Positions 17,305 to 25,287 of a stretch of DNA of 64,000 nt are shown here, one piece after another. The number at the start of each line of letters is the position of its first letter. Position 1 is the first letter of the stretch. Below the pieces are notes generated by a model, which was not told the DNA's origin, made no database searches, and worked only from the letters and a program-made list of their open reading frames with translations. The DNA is from Bdellovibrio sp. ZAP7 (GTDB taxonomy: Bacteria; Bdellovibrionota; UBA1018; CAIMNF01), in NCBI GenBank assembly GCA_945874535.1, contig CAMCGZ010000009.1, positions 33,660-97,659 of the forward strand, read 5' to 3'. The position numbers and the translations under genes were made by a program.

Positions 17305-17333
17305 ACCTTACCGTCTTTGGCACAAGGCGTCAA
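17305..17333 (-). promoter_or_regulatory. Promoter of the 5'-nucleotidase-like gene, start-proximal
   Basis: Minus strand: TTGACG (17328-17333), 17-base spacer, TAAGGT (17305-17310), then 9 bases to the ATG. The -35 is near consensus. A transcript starting 6-8 bases after the -10 would have a leader of only one to three bases. Confidence 0.6.
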
Positions 17334-17337
17334 CCCC

Positions 17338-19032
17338 TTACCGAATGGCTTCAACATTACGGAATCTCACCCGTTTCGGGGTCAGTGCGTCCGCACCGAG
17401 CCGCCGCTTTTTGTCTTCCTCGTAATCCTGGAAATTGCCCTCGAAGAATTCGACTTTGGAGTCTCCCTCGAACGCCAGGATGTGAGTGGCAATCCGGTTC
17501 AAGAACCAGCGATCGTGCGAAATGACGATGGCCGTACCGGCGAAGTTCACGAGCGCCTCCTCCAGTGCCCGGAGCGTGTTCACATCGAGGTCATTGGTCG
17601 GCTCATCGAGCAGGAGCACGTTCGCTCCGGATTTCAGCATCTTGGCGAGGTGGACGCGGTTGCGCTCCCCCCCCGAGAGGATCCCGACCTTCTTCTGCTG
17701 ATCGGAACCGGTGAAATTGAAGCGAGAGCAATACGAACGCGAGGACACTTCCCGATTGCCGAGAAGGACGGTCTCGTTCTTTCCGTCCGAGATCTCCTCC
17801 CAGACCGTGTTTTCGGAATTGAGGCTATCGCGGGACTGATCCACATAACCGAGCTTCACGGTATCGCCGACCCGGATCGATCCGGTATCGGGCGTTTCCT
17901 TACCGGTCATCATCTTGAAGAGAGTCGATTTCCCGGCCCCGTTGCCGCCGATCACTCCCACAATGCTTCCGGGGGGAATCTTGAAGCTCAGATTTTCAAA
18001 GAGGAGCTTTCCACCGAAGGACTTCGAGATTTTCTCGGCTTCGATCACCACACCCCCGAGACGCGGTCCCGGTGGAATGAAAATCTCCATCTCTTCATCC
18101 CGGCGCCCGCCTTGGCTCTCGTTCAGGAGTGCTTCGTAAGCGTTCACACGGGCTTTGCTCTTGGCCTGGCGGGCCTTCGGACTCATGCGGATCCACTCCA
18201 GCTCGCGCTCGAGTGTTTTCTGCCGCTTGGTCTCGGATTTTTCTTCCTGGGCCAGACGATTCTGTTTCTGTTCGAGCCAGCTCGAGTAATTTCCCTGCCA
18301 AGGAATCCCGTGACCGCGATCGAGCTCGAGGATCCATCCGGCGATGTTGTCGAGGAAGTAGCGATCGTGGGTGACCGCGATCACAGTGCCTTCATAACTC
18401 TGAAGGAACTGTTCGAGCCAGCCCACGGACTCGGCATCGAGATGGTTGGTCGGTTCGTCGAGCAGAAGCACATCGGGTCTTTGGATCAAAAGACGGCAAA
18501 GGGCCACACGCCTGCGCTCCCCGCCCGAGAGATTTTTAATCGGCGTTTCGGAAGACGGGCAACGGAGGGCTTCCATGGAAACTTCGAGTTTGCGGTCGAT
18601 GTCCCATCCGTCTTTGGCCTCGATTCGCTCCTGAATCACCGATTGTTCCTCAAGGAGTTCGGTCATCTCATCCGGATCGAGCTCCGGATCCGCGAACTTC
18701 TGACCGATCTCCTCGAACCGTTTCAGATCGCGACCGAGCTCACCTGTGCCCTCCATCACGATTTCCTTCACGGTCTTGGCCGGATCGAGTTCGGGCTCCT
18801 GTCTCAGGTAACCGAAACTGATCCCGTCCGACGGGAGCACCTCTCCGTTCACATTTTTTTCCTCACCGGCGATCACCTTCATCAAGGTCGACTTCCCGGC
18901 GCCGTTCAGTCCGAGGACTCCGATCTTCGCTCCGTAAAAGAAAGACAGGGAGATGTCCCGGAGAACGGTTTTGTTGGGAGGATAGATCTTCGAGACCCGA
19001 CTCATCGAGAAAGCGAACTTCGGTTTAGCCAT
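17338..19032 (-). CDS. ettA: Energy-dependent translational throttle protein EttA
   Basis: An ABC-F protein with two ATPase cassettes and no membrane segments. Walker A motifs are GLNGAGKSTLM (near residue 40) and GGNGAGKSTLFK (near 360); signature motifs LSGGERRRVALCRLL and LSGGERNRVHLAKML, each with a following LLLDEPTN Walker B, are intact. The start MAKPKFAFSMSRVSKIYPPNKTVL and length of 564 residues match EttA, which binds the ribosomal E site and gates the first peptide bond according to ATP/ADP. It stands alone, with a promoter inside the end of the upstream gene. Confidence 0.95.
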   Translation of the reverse strand: MAKPKFAFSMSRVSKIYPPNKTVLRDISLSFFYGAKIGVLGLNGAGKSTLMKVIAGEEKNVNGEVLPSDGISFGYLRQEPELDPAKTVKEIVMEGTGELGRDLKRFEEIGQKFADPELDPDEMTELLEEQSVIQERIEAKDGWDIDRKLEVSMEALRCPSSETPIKNLSGGERRRVALCRLLIQRPDVLLLDEPTNHLDAESVGWLEQFLQSYEGTVIAVTHDRYFLDNIAGWILELDRGHGIPWQGNYSSWLEQKQNRLAQEEKSETKRQKTLERELEWIRMSPKARQAKSKARVNAYEALLNESQGGRRDEEMEIFIPPGPRLGGVVIEAEKISKSFGGKLLFENLSFKIPPGSIVGVIGGNGAGKSTLFKMMTGKETPDTGSIRVGDTVKLGYVDQSRDSLNSENTVWEEISDGKNETVLLGNREVSSRSYCSRFNFTGSDQQKKVGILSGGERNRVHLAKMLKSGANVLLLDEPTNDLDVNTLRALEEALVNFAGTAIVISHDRWFLNRIATHILAFEGDSKVEFFEGNFQDYEEDKKRRLGADALTPKRVRFRNVEAIR

Positions 19033-19038
19033 AGGTGC

Positions 19039-19671
19039 TCAAAGATACCAAACGAGGCGCAAAACCGCAATTTGCGGGAGAGGAAGTCCCGAAATGCGGT
19101 CCATCACTTTCTTATCGCTCACCGTGTTGTCGGAGGAACTTTCCTGATCGGGTGCGGCGTGGATGGTGATCGAGCCGGCATGCAGCAAAGCCAGTTGCAC
19201 CCCGAAATCGAATCCGAGGGCGAAGCCAGGAGTCAGGAGCCACTCGCCCCCGAGGGACACCCCGCCAAAAACCGTTCCAAGCCCGAGCTCGGCCGTCTTG
19301 GCCAGGGCAACTCCGTCGAGCTTCAGGTTTGAAATGTCGACCGACAGATTCACATGCCGAAACCCGATTTCACTCGCCAGGAACCAGGCGTTCGAGAAGG
19401 GGTGATAACGCACACCTCCCTTGAGGGTGGTACTCGATACAGTCCGAGAGGACTCGTCTGTGCCGAACCCGTAACGGAACCATCCCCCCTCGAAATAGGA
19501 TTCCCAGTCCGGAGCGGACTCGGGCCTGAGCCTCACTCCGACCAGAAGAGGCTGAGGAAGGCTGACGGCCCCGGTCACCCCGATGCGGACCTTGCGGTCC
19601 TCGACCGTTTCAGCTGCCTGAACCCGGCCAAAGAATGAAAGAAACAACAGCAGGAATCCGAGTCGACTCAT
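19039..19671 (-). CDS. Small outer-membrane beta-barrel-like protein
   Basis: A 210-residue exported protein with a signal peptide (MSRLGFLLLFLSFFGRVQAA, cleavage near residue 19-20). The mature part alternates Gly/aromatic strands (GVRLRPE, YFEGGWFRYGFG, LKGGVRYHPF, GGVSLGGEWLL, GFDFGVQLALLHAG), a pattern of an eight-stranded barrel of OmpA/OprF-N type, but I cannot name a family. It ends in Leu preceded by RLVWY. The start overlaps the stop of the PHP lipoprotein gene by 4 bases, so both are made from one mRNA. Confidence 0.65.
   Translation of the reverse strand: MSRLGFLLLFLSFFGRVQAAETVEDRKVRIGVTGAVSLPQPLLVGVRLRPESAPDWESYFEGGWFRYGFGTDESSRTVSSTTLKGGVRYHPFSNAWFLASEIGFRHVNLSVDISNLKLDGVALAKTAELGLGTVFGGVSLGGEWLLTPGFALGFDFGVQLALLHAGSITIHAAPDQESSSDNTVSDKKVMDRISGLPLPQIAVLRLVWYL
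19042..19070 (-). promoter_or_regulatory. Candidate promoter of ettA, start-proximal
   Basis: Minus strand: TTGCGG (19065-19070), 17 bases, TATCTT (19042-19047), then 9 bases to the ATG. It lies within the last codons of the upstream barrel gene. No Shine-Dalgarno is seen before ettA. Confidence 0.45.
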
Positions 19672-21059
19672 CGGACCACCCGGATCGGATTCGAAATGAT
19701 CCAGAGGAACTCCTCATCTCCCCGATCTTCATCGAACAAAAACTCTTTGAGGTGCCGCGGGCGGATCCACACCTGTATCCGGTAGTGTCCGGCCGGTGGA
19801 TCGGTGAAGGAGAGGCTCGCCCCACCCCGCCCCACCACCGTTTCATTGCCTGTGGCATCGACCCGGATCAGTTCGGAGCGGATTTCCGGTTTTTCGTCGC
19901 CGTCACTCATGCCGGGAAAACTCCCGTGCACCGAGGGGGGGGTGAAGGACAATTCCGAAGAAAAAGCTCCGGGAGTCAGCGTTCCGCCCATTTCCACCAC
20001 AGTACCGGCACCGCCATTCAACCAGGTCGCATGGAAATCAGGAAGAGTCGGTGTTCCGAGCCCCTCGACCACGAAGTAAACACGCCCCCCCACGATTGCT
20101 TGTTTGACCGAGGTGAAATCATCTGCGGATGATAGCACCCAGTTGTTGATGAAACGGGTCATCCTGCGGTGATGATCGAGACGCTCTCCATCCGCCGCCT
20201 TCTGGGAAAAAATATTCTCGTGGGAATCGAGACCACCCAGTCCGGTGACCTGGACTCCGGCAGCGAGCAATCGGTTCCAGGTCTGGAAATAGACAGGATT
20301 GAACTCGATGAAATCGAGCAACATGTAATCGGGATTCAGCTCCTTGTAAGGATCGGCGAGGTAATTCAACAAGGCCCCGAGCTTGTCGAATGGCGGCCGG
20401 CCCAGGTACTTCTTCCGGATTTTCGGATCGAGATTGGCGTGCAGGTTGTAAATCTCGATGACGGAAGGAGCCAGTGCGAGGAGATTGCCGAAGTCCCTGC
20501 TTTCGGTGTGAGGAACGGCCACCACGGCACCCACCGATTCGAGTGCGGTTTTCGAAGCCGCATCCTCCGCGCCATAGGTCGCTTGGCGGGTGGCGAGGTC
20601 TCCCGGAATGTGGTTCTGCATCCCGAGTGCGAGCCATTTTCCCTCGAGTCCAGGCAGGAGAACCGGCGTGAATCCGTCCGGGCAGACCATCCGGTTTCCG
20701 ACCGGATCAGCACCTAGCGTGAGCAAGGTGTCTCCGGTCCGAACCAGTGCGAGATCCTGAAGGGAGGTCTCGGCCATCCGATCGACATGATCCGTGGCAA
20801 AGATGTAGTTGATGTGGTTCTCACAAAAAGCGCGCCTCGCATGATCCCAGCACTTCGAATCGGGGCTTCCGTCGGCGAGAATGCCCTCTCCGTCACAAGC
20901 ATCAAATGAATAGGGGGTGTGAAAATGAGTGATCGCCCGTACGGGAATGAGACCCCGCAAAGTCCCCAGTTCGGACGTACGGATCAGACCGGGGCTGACT
21001 GGACGGTCCGCACAGGCCTGCAGGAGAACCCCCAGCACCATCAACCCGAAAACACGCAT
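19668..21059 (-). CDS. PHP-domain lipoprotein, putative metal-dependent phosphoesterase
   Basis: A 463-residue protein. MRVFGLMVLGVLLQAC gives a lipobox (Cys at 16). After it, ITHFHTPYSFDACDGEG contains the HxH metal motif of PHP domains, and FCENHINYIFATDHVD supplies the next metal-site region. Further histidines are in VPHTESRDFG and LGGLDSHENIF. A C-terminal part (about 330-460) looks like a beta-sandwich (GHYRIQVWIRPRHL). PHP domains on the cell surface are unusual, since the fold is mostly found in DNA polymerase and histidinol phosphatase contexts. A signal for surface or periplasmic phosphoester cleavage is an inference. It is coupled to a barrel gene. Confidence 0.75.
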   Translation of the reverse strand: MRVFGLMVLGVLLQACADRPVSPGLIRTSELGTLRGLIPVRAITHFHTPYSFDACDGEGILADGSPDSKCWDHARRAFCENHINYIFATDHVDRMAETSLQDLALVRTGDTLLTLGADPVGNRMVCPDGFTPVLLPGLEGKWLALGMQNHIPGDLATRQATYGAEDAASKTALESVGAVVAVPHTESRDFGNLLALAPSVIEIYNLHANLDPKIRKKYLGRPPFDKLGALLNYLADPYKELNPDYMLLDFIEFNPVYFQTWNRLLAAGVQVTGLGGLDSHENIFSQKAADGERLDHHRRMTRFINNWVLSSADDFTSVKQAIVGGRVYFVVEGLGTPTLPDFHATWLNGGAGTVVEMGGTLTPGAFSSELSFTPPSVHGSFPGMSDGDEKPEIRSELIRVDATGNETVVGRGGASLSFTDPPAGHYRIQVWIRPRHLKEFLFDEDRGDEEFLWIISNPIRVVR

Positions 21060-21065
21060 GCACTC

Positions 21066-21074
21066 AGATTAGCA
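21066..21074 (-). promoter_or_regulatory. Extended -10 promoter of the PHP lipoprotein gene
   Basis: Minus strand: TGC-TAATCT, an extended -10 (hexamer at 21066-21071). Six bases separate it from the ATG, so the +1 would fall at or one base before the start codon. No good -35 is seen, as is normal for extended -10 promoters. Confidence 0.4.
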
Positions 21075-21135
21075 CCGCTTTTCCGGGCGTTGTGTCCGAA
21101 GGCACCCACCCGGCAGGAATTTCCGGCTCAAGATT

Positions 21136-21159
21136 TTGACGCTTCTTCCGATACGTCAA
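21136..21159. repeat. Inverted repeat TTGACG/CGTCAA
   Basis: TTGACG (21136-21141) and CGTCAA (21154-21159) form 6-base arms around a 12-base spacer, in the 147-base gap between the divergent PHP and 21207 genes. It may be an operator or chance; nothing else except the promoter above is seen in this gap. Confidence 0.3.
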
Positions 21160-21206
21160 GAAAGGCACGGCTCCGTCAGTCCGATGCCACATCGAGGAGT
21201 CCACAC

Positions 21207-21776
21207 ATGATCGTCCCATTCCGTTTGCTACTCACCCTCACCGCAGTCCTCTCCGGAGTCCTGACATCCTTCTCGGTTTTCTCAGAAGAGGTCTTCGACC
21301 GCCTGGACGGCACCGGACCCTCCGGGAAAAAAGTGGATGTGGTCGAATGGGAGGGAAACCTCGAAGTCCACGTGTACCCGAAAGGCTCCCTAAAAGGGCT
21401 TTCGGTCAAACTCGATGACCGTCAAAAAGGAAAGAAAGTGATGGTGATCGGGTACCGTTTCGGAGCGAAAGAACGACCCCTGATTCGCAGGGCCATCCTC
21501 GGAGTCCCCTTCGATGCCAAGATTCAAGCCTTCATCGAAGCGGGGGCCAAAGGATACGACAAGATCGGACTCTCGAACCGTCCGCTCCCGGCTCCCTGGA
21601 AACCTTACCGGCTCGATGCAGCTCCCTCGCAATGGTACCCGGACGGCGACGAACGGAACGAAAGCGACCCCGTGGCTCCAGCACTTACCAAATCCCCTCG
21701 TTCTCAGGTGAAACGCATTCCTGCAGGAGACCGCAAGCCGATGACTGAGGGTTCCGTAAACGGATTCGATTTCTGA
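21207..21776 (+). CDS. Small exported protein of unknown function
   Basis: A 189-residue protein with an N-terminal hydrophobic signal (MIVPFRLLLTLTAVLSGVLTSFSVFS, cleavage near residue 26). The ATG at 21207 is preceded by GAGGAG at good spacing; the frame is open further upstream but without a signal sequence. The mature part is basic and hydrophilic (VKLDDRQKGKKVMVIGYRFG), and the last 40 residues look disordered. I do not recognise the family. It ends 12 bases from the convergent Nfu-like gene. Confidence 0.65.
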   Translation: MIVPFRLLLTLTAVLSGVLTSFSVFSEEVFDRLDGTGPSGKKVDVVEWEGNLEVHVYPKGSLKGLSVKLDDRQKGKKVMVIGYRFGAKERPLIRRAILGVPFDAKIQAFIEAGAKGYDKIGLSNRPLPAPWKPYRLDAAPSQWYPDGDERNESDPVAPALTKSPRSQVKRIPAGDRKPMTEGSVNGFDF

Positions 21777-21788
21777 CCGGATCCGGAA

Positions 21789-22352
21789 TCAGATCTGAAC
21801 CACTTCGATCACTTCAGGCACGGCTTCTTTGAGTTTGGTTTCGATTCCCACCTTGAGCGTCATGGTGGAGCTCGGACAGCCTGCGCAAGAACCCTGCATG
21901 TAGAGGTAAACGATGCCGTCTTCGAAGCGATCGAGGGTGACATCCCCGCCGTCCATCGCCACGGCTGGACGGATGTGCTCGTCCAGGAATGCCTGAATGC
22001 GCTTCTCGATCTCGGAAGAGTTCTGATTTGCAATTCCAGCCGCCAGTTCTTCGGCCAGCACCTTTTCGCCGGCCGTCAGGTGACGGTCGATCGTGTCGGA
22101 GGCGTTCCGGTGCACATGATCCCAGTCACCGTCTTCGGTTTTGGTGATCGTCACGAAATCCTTGCCGATCATCACACCTGAAATCCCATTGATATTCAGG
22201 AGTTTCCAAGCGAGCGGTGAGCGTTGCTCCGCATCCTCTTTCTTGATGAAATTGGCCGCCCCCTTTTCGAGGAGCTTCCGATTCACGGAATACTTCAAGG
22301 TGTTCGGGTTCGGGGTGAATTCCAGGGACACGTATACGGCTGAATCTTCCAT
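21789..22352 (-). CDS. Nfu-type iron-sulfur cluster carrier
   Basis: A 187-residue protein with two parts: an N-terminal Nfu_N/scaffold domain (YVSLEFTPNPNTLKYSVNR, residues 6-24, up to about 90) and a C-terminal NifU-like domain (about 110-187) with the cluster-binding Cys-x2-Cys in GSCAGCPSSTMTLKVGIE. This two-domain order is that of mitochondrial NFU1 and many proteobacterial Nfu proteins, which deliver 4Fe-4S clusters to apoproteins. No isc or suf genes are in the window. A start-proximal promoter lies upstream. Confidence 0.92.
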   Translation of the reverse strand: MEDSAVYVSLEFTPNPNTLKYSVNRKLLEKGAANFIKKEDAEQRSPLAWKLLNINGISGVMIGKDFVTITKTEDGDWDHVHRNASDTIDRHLTAGEKVLAEELAAGIANQNSSEIEKRIQAFLDEHIRPAVAMDGGDVTLDRFEDGIVYLYMQGSCAGCPSSTMTLKVGIETKLKEAVPEVIEVVQI

Positions 22353-22361
22353 GACCGCGAA

Positions 22362-22389
22362 TCTATACTGAAAAGTACGGATTTCGCAA
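22362..22389 (-). promoter_or_regulatory. Candidate promoter of the nfu-like gene
   Basis: Minus strand: TTGCGA (22384-22389), 16-base spacer, TATAGA (22362-22367), then 9 bases to the ATG. No ribosome site fits between them, so the mRNA would be almost leaderless. Confidence 0.5.
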
Positions 22390-22403
22390 GCCCTGAATTC
22401 TCC

Positions 22404-22425
22404 GTAAAAAAGCCTCGATTTTTAC
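22404..22425. repeat. Inverted repeat GTAAAAA/TTTTTAC upstream of manC
   Basis: GTAAAAA (22404-22410) and TTTTTAC (22419-22425) are perfect 7-base arms with an 8-base spacer, in the 101-base gap between the nfu-like gene and manC. It could be an operator for the manC/URC transcription unit. It is too AT-rich to be a strong terminator. I could not find a convincing manC promoter next to it. Confidence 0.35.
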
Positions 22426-22453
22426 TCCCGTTTTTGGAAGACTGCCCCCCACT

Positions 22454-23830
22454 ATGGCATTCATTCCTGTGATCCTCTCCGGAGGCAGTGGTACCCGTCT
22501 TTGGCCCCTTTCCCGCACCCAGTTCCCGAAGCAGTTTTGTGACCTGTTCGAAGAGTCGCTGTTTCTGAAAACCCTCCGTCGCCTGAATCCCCTCGGTTCT
22601 CCTTGGGTGGTCACCAATCAAACGATGAAGGTCCTGACCGAGAATGTCCTCCGTGAAGCGGGAGTGCCCGTTGCCCAAGCGCTCTACGAACCGAAAGCCA
22701 ATAACACCGCTCCTGCGATCGCCCTCCTCTGCAAGGTGTTCGAACAACAGGACCGCACCGATGCCGTGATCGGAGTGTTCCCGTCCGACCATCTGATCCA
22801 GAATGAAACCGCCTTTCAAAGTGCCATCCGCCTGGCCGAAACCTGTGCGAAACAGGGGCAAGTCGCCACCATTGGCATCCGCCCGACCCATCCAGCCACC
22901 GGTTACGGGTACATCGAAGTGGGCACCACTCCCTTTGTCACCGAAAAAGAGGTCACAGCTTACCGGACGCTCGGCTTTCGCGAAAAACCCGATTTGAAGA
23001 CAGCCGAAGGCTTTCTAAATGCCGGCACTTTCCTTTGGAACGGCGGCATGTTCGTGTTCCAAGTGAAAACCATGATTGCCTGCCTGAAAGAACTCATGCC
23101 CGAGACCTGGGAAGTGATGAATGCCTTGAGTCCGGACCTGTCGAACCTGAAAGAGTTGTATGAGCGTTGCCCGGCCCAAAGTATCGATTACGGAGTCATG
23201 GAGAAACTGAAAACCCAGGTCTGCATTCCCTGTGATCTCGGATGGAGCGACGTCGGGTCCTGGGACGAGATCGCCAAGCTCGGCAAGTCTTCCGAGATGC
23301 TCGAAGTCGGGGGCAGCGGCAATTTCGCCTATTCGAACCAAGGCCGGCTCACCACCTTCATCGATACCGATGACTTGATCGTGGTCGATACCGCTGATGC
23401 CCTGCTGGTCGCCAAGAAAAACTCGACCCAGAACGTGAAACACGCCGTCGAGCAATTGGTCCGCAATCGCGACAAGCGCGCGCAAGAGCACCCCTTCGAA
23501 TTCCGTCCCTGGGGTCGATTTGAGATCCTCCGCGATACGGACGCTTACAAATCGAAAGTGATTCATGTGAATCCGGGCCAGCAGCTTTCCTATCAGAGCC
23601 ACGCCAAGCGTGCTGAACACTGGGTGATCATCAAAGGTGAGCCTGAGGTGGTCCTGAATGATGTGGTCCACGCACTCAAGCCGGGACAGAACATTTACAT
23701 TCCCCAGGGAGCCAAACACCGGATCCGGAATCCGGGCAAGGAGCTGGTCGAGTTCATCGAAGTCCAGGTCGGAACTTATTTCGGCGAAGACGACATCGTC
23801 CGCTATCAAGACGACTACCAACGGAGTTGA
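22454..23830 (+). CDS. manC: Mannose-1-phosphate guanylyltransferase / mannose-6-phosphate isomerase
   Basis: A 458-residue bifunctional enzyme that makes GDP-mannose for surface polysaccharide. The nucleotidyltransferase half starts FIPVILSGGSGTRLWPLSR (signature at residues 8-20) with VFPSDHLI and GFREKP later. The C-terminal cupin half (about 350-458) has RPWGRFE, a metal-site region QLSYQSHAKRAEHW and IPQGAKHRI, typical of type II phosphomannose isomerases such as AlgA/ManC. Only 4 bases separate it from the next gene, so it appears to be the first gene of the pyrimidine-catabolic run, with no obvious metabolic link. No good Shine-Dalgarno or promoter was found. Confidence 0.94.
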   Translation: MAFIPVILSGGSGTRLWPLSRTQFPKQFCDLFEESLFLKTLRRLNPLGSPWVVTNQTMKVLTENVLREAGVPVAQALYEPKANNTAPAIALLCKVFEQQDRTDAVIGVFPSDHLIQNETAFQSAIRLAETCAKQGQVATIGIRPTHPATGYGYIEVGTTPFVTEKEVTAYRTLGFREKPDLKTAEGFLNAGTFLWNGGMFVFQVKTMIACLKELMPETWEVMNALSPDLSNLKELYERCPAQSIDYGVMEKLKTQVCIPCDLGWSDVGSWDEIAKLGKSSEMLEVGGSGNFAYSNQGRLTTFIDTDDLIVVDTADALLVAKKNSTQNVKHAVEQLVRNRDKRAQEHPFEFRPWGRFEILRDTDAYKSKVIHVNPGQQLSYQSHAKRAEHWVIIKGEPEVVLNDVVHALKPGQNIYIPQGAKHRIRNPGKELVEFIEVQVGTYFGEDDIVRYQDDYQRS

Positions 23831-23834
23831 TACC

Positions 23835-25286
23835 ATGATCGAATGCAAAAACTACATCAACGGCGCCTTCGTTGAGGGTAGCGGTGTTTCGCGTGAAGTG
23901 AAAAGCCCCCGTACGGGGAGCGTGATCGGCCGCTTCAAAGAAAGCACGGCTTCCGACATCGAACAGGCCCTGATGCAGGCCAGGAAAACGGCTCCGGCTT
24001 GGGCGAAAACACCCGCCAAAGAGAGAGCGGCACTGCTCTTCAAATTCAGGAATATCCTGCTCCGGGATATTGAATTGATTTCATCTCTGATCAGCGAAGA
24101 ATCCGGAAAGACTCCGGCCGAAGCCAAAGCCGGACTCCTAAAAGGCGTCGAGGTTCTGGAATACGCCCTCAGCTTGCAGAACTCCGACTCTGCTGGCCGA
24201 CTCCAGGTTTCCCGCGGAGTTTTTTGTGAGTTCCGCCGCGAAGCCCTCGGTGTGGTCGCCGGAATCACTCCTTTCAACTTTCCTGCGATGGTCCCGATGT
24301 GGATGATCCCGATCGCACTTGCGGTCGGTAATGCATTTGTTTGGAAGCCTTCAGACAAAGTCCCCCTCACCTCGAATCTTCTGGCAAAAGCCATCGAGGA
24401 AGCCGGATTCGCACCCGGAGTCTTTACCGTGCTTCAAGGGGGGCGCGAGAGCGTCGAGACCCTGCTCGATCATCCGGGAATCTCGGCCGTCGGATTCGTC
24501 GGATCTTCTCCGGTAGCCAAAAGTGTTTATTCCCGAGGTACCGCTCAGGGCAAGCGTGTGCTCGCTCTCGGAGGAGCCAAGAACCCGATCATTCTCATGC
24601 CCGATGCCGACCCTGAAATCGCAACCCGCGGTATCGCGGATTCCTTCACGGGCTGCGCGGGCCAGCGTTGCATGGCCGCATCCGTACTCCTCGCCGTGGG
24701 CGAGGTGGAATCCCTGATCGAGGCGGTGGTCGAGAAAGCCCGGGGCATTCGGCCCGGCAAGGAAATGGGAGCCATCATTTCGAAGGAGTCTCTCGACCGA
24801 CTGAACGCCTCAATTTCGAAGGCCGTGAGCGAGGGCGCCCGACTGCTTCTCGACGGACGGAATCCCGAAGTCTCCCCCGAATTGAAGGGCGGCTTCTGGC
24901 TCGGTCCGACGATCATCGATGGCGTCCTGCCGGGATCATCCGCCGCATGTGAGGAATGGTTCGGGCCGGTGATCTCGATCGTCCGCTGCAAGAACCTATC
25001 CGAGGCCCTGGCCTTCGAGGCGGCTTCGGTGTTCGGAAACGCCTGCAGCGTCTTCACCCGGGACGGATCGGTTGCCGAGCGGGTCGCGAGCGAGAGCTCA
25101 GCTGGAATGATCGGCATCAATGTCGGGGTTCCCGTGCCGCGTGAGCCCTTCTCTTTCGGAGGCACCAAGGTCTCGAAGTACGGGTCCGGCGACATCACCG
25201 GAGATTCCGGCACCGAGTTTTGGTCCCAACTGAAAAAAGTCACCACCAAATGGGCGGATAGCCCCGATAAGAACTGGATGTCCTGA
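23835..25286 (+). CDS. mmsA: CoA-acylating (methyl)malonate-semialdehyde dehydrogenase
   Basis: A 483-residue aldehyde dehydrogenase. GITPFNFPAMVPMWMIPIA (near residue 140) and GCAGQRCMAAS with the catalytic Cys (near 280) are the marks of MmsA, the CoA-dependent branch that turns methylmalonate or malonate semialdehyde into propionyl- or acetyl-CoA plus CO2. The chosen ATG follows CGGAG; the frame runs upstream into manC without meaning. Followed after 1 base by a URC1-like gene, then URC4. In this context malonate semialdehyde, a likely carbon product of the URC route, is the probable substrate. Valine or inositol breakdown would be the alternative, but no such genes are near. Confidence 0.88.
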   Translation: MIECKNYINGAFVEGSGVSREVKSPRTGSVIGRFKESTASDIEQALMQARKTAPAWAKTPAKERAALLFKFRNILLRDIELISSLISEESGKTPAEAKAGLLKGVEVLEYALSLQNSDSAGRLQVSRGVFCEFRREALGVVAGITPFNFPAMVPMWMIPIALAVGNAFVWKPSDKVPLTSNLLAKAIEEAGFAPGVFTVLQGGRESVETLLDHPGISAVGFVGSSPVAKSVYSRGTAQGKRVLALGGAKNPIILMPDADPEIATRGIADSFTGCAGQRCMAASVLLAVGEVESLIEAVVEKARGIRPGKEMGAIISKESLDRLNASISKAVSEGARLLLDGRNPEVSPELKGGFWLGPTIIDGVLPGSSAACEEWFGPVISIVRCKNLSEALAFEAASVFGNACSVFTRDGSVAERVASESSAGMIGINVGVPVPREPFSFGGTKVSKYGSGDITGDSGTEFWSQLKKVTTKWADSPDKNWMS

Positions 25287-25287
25287 T

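Noticed and set aside
16948..19332. A 794-codon open frame on the plus strand antisense to the nucleotidase, ettA and barrel genes
   Set aside because: It is the shadow of real minus-strand genes in GC-rich DNA. It crosses three genes with strong motifs, has no motif of its own and is unusually rich in His, Glu and Arg.
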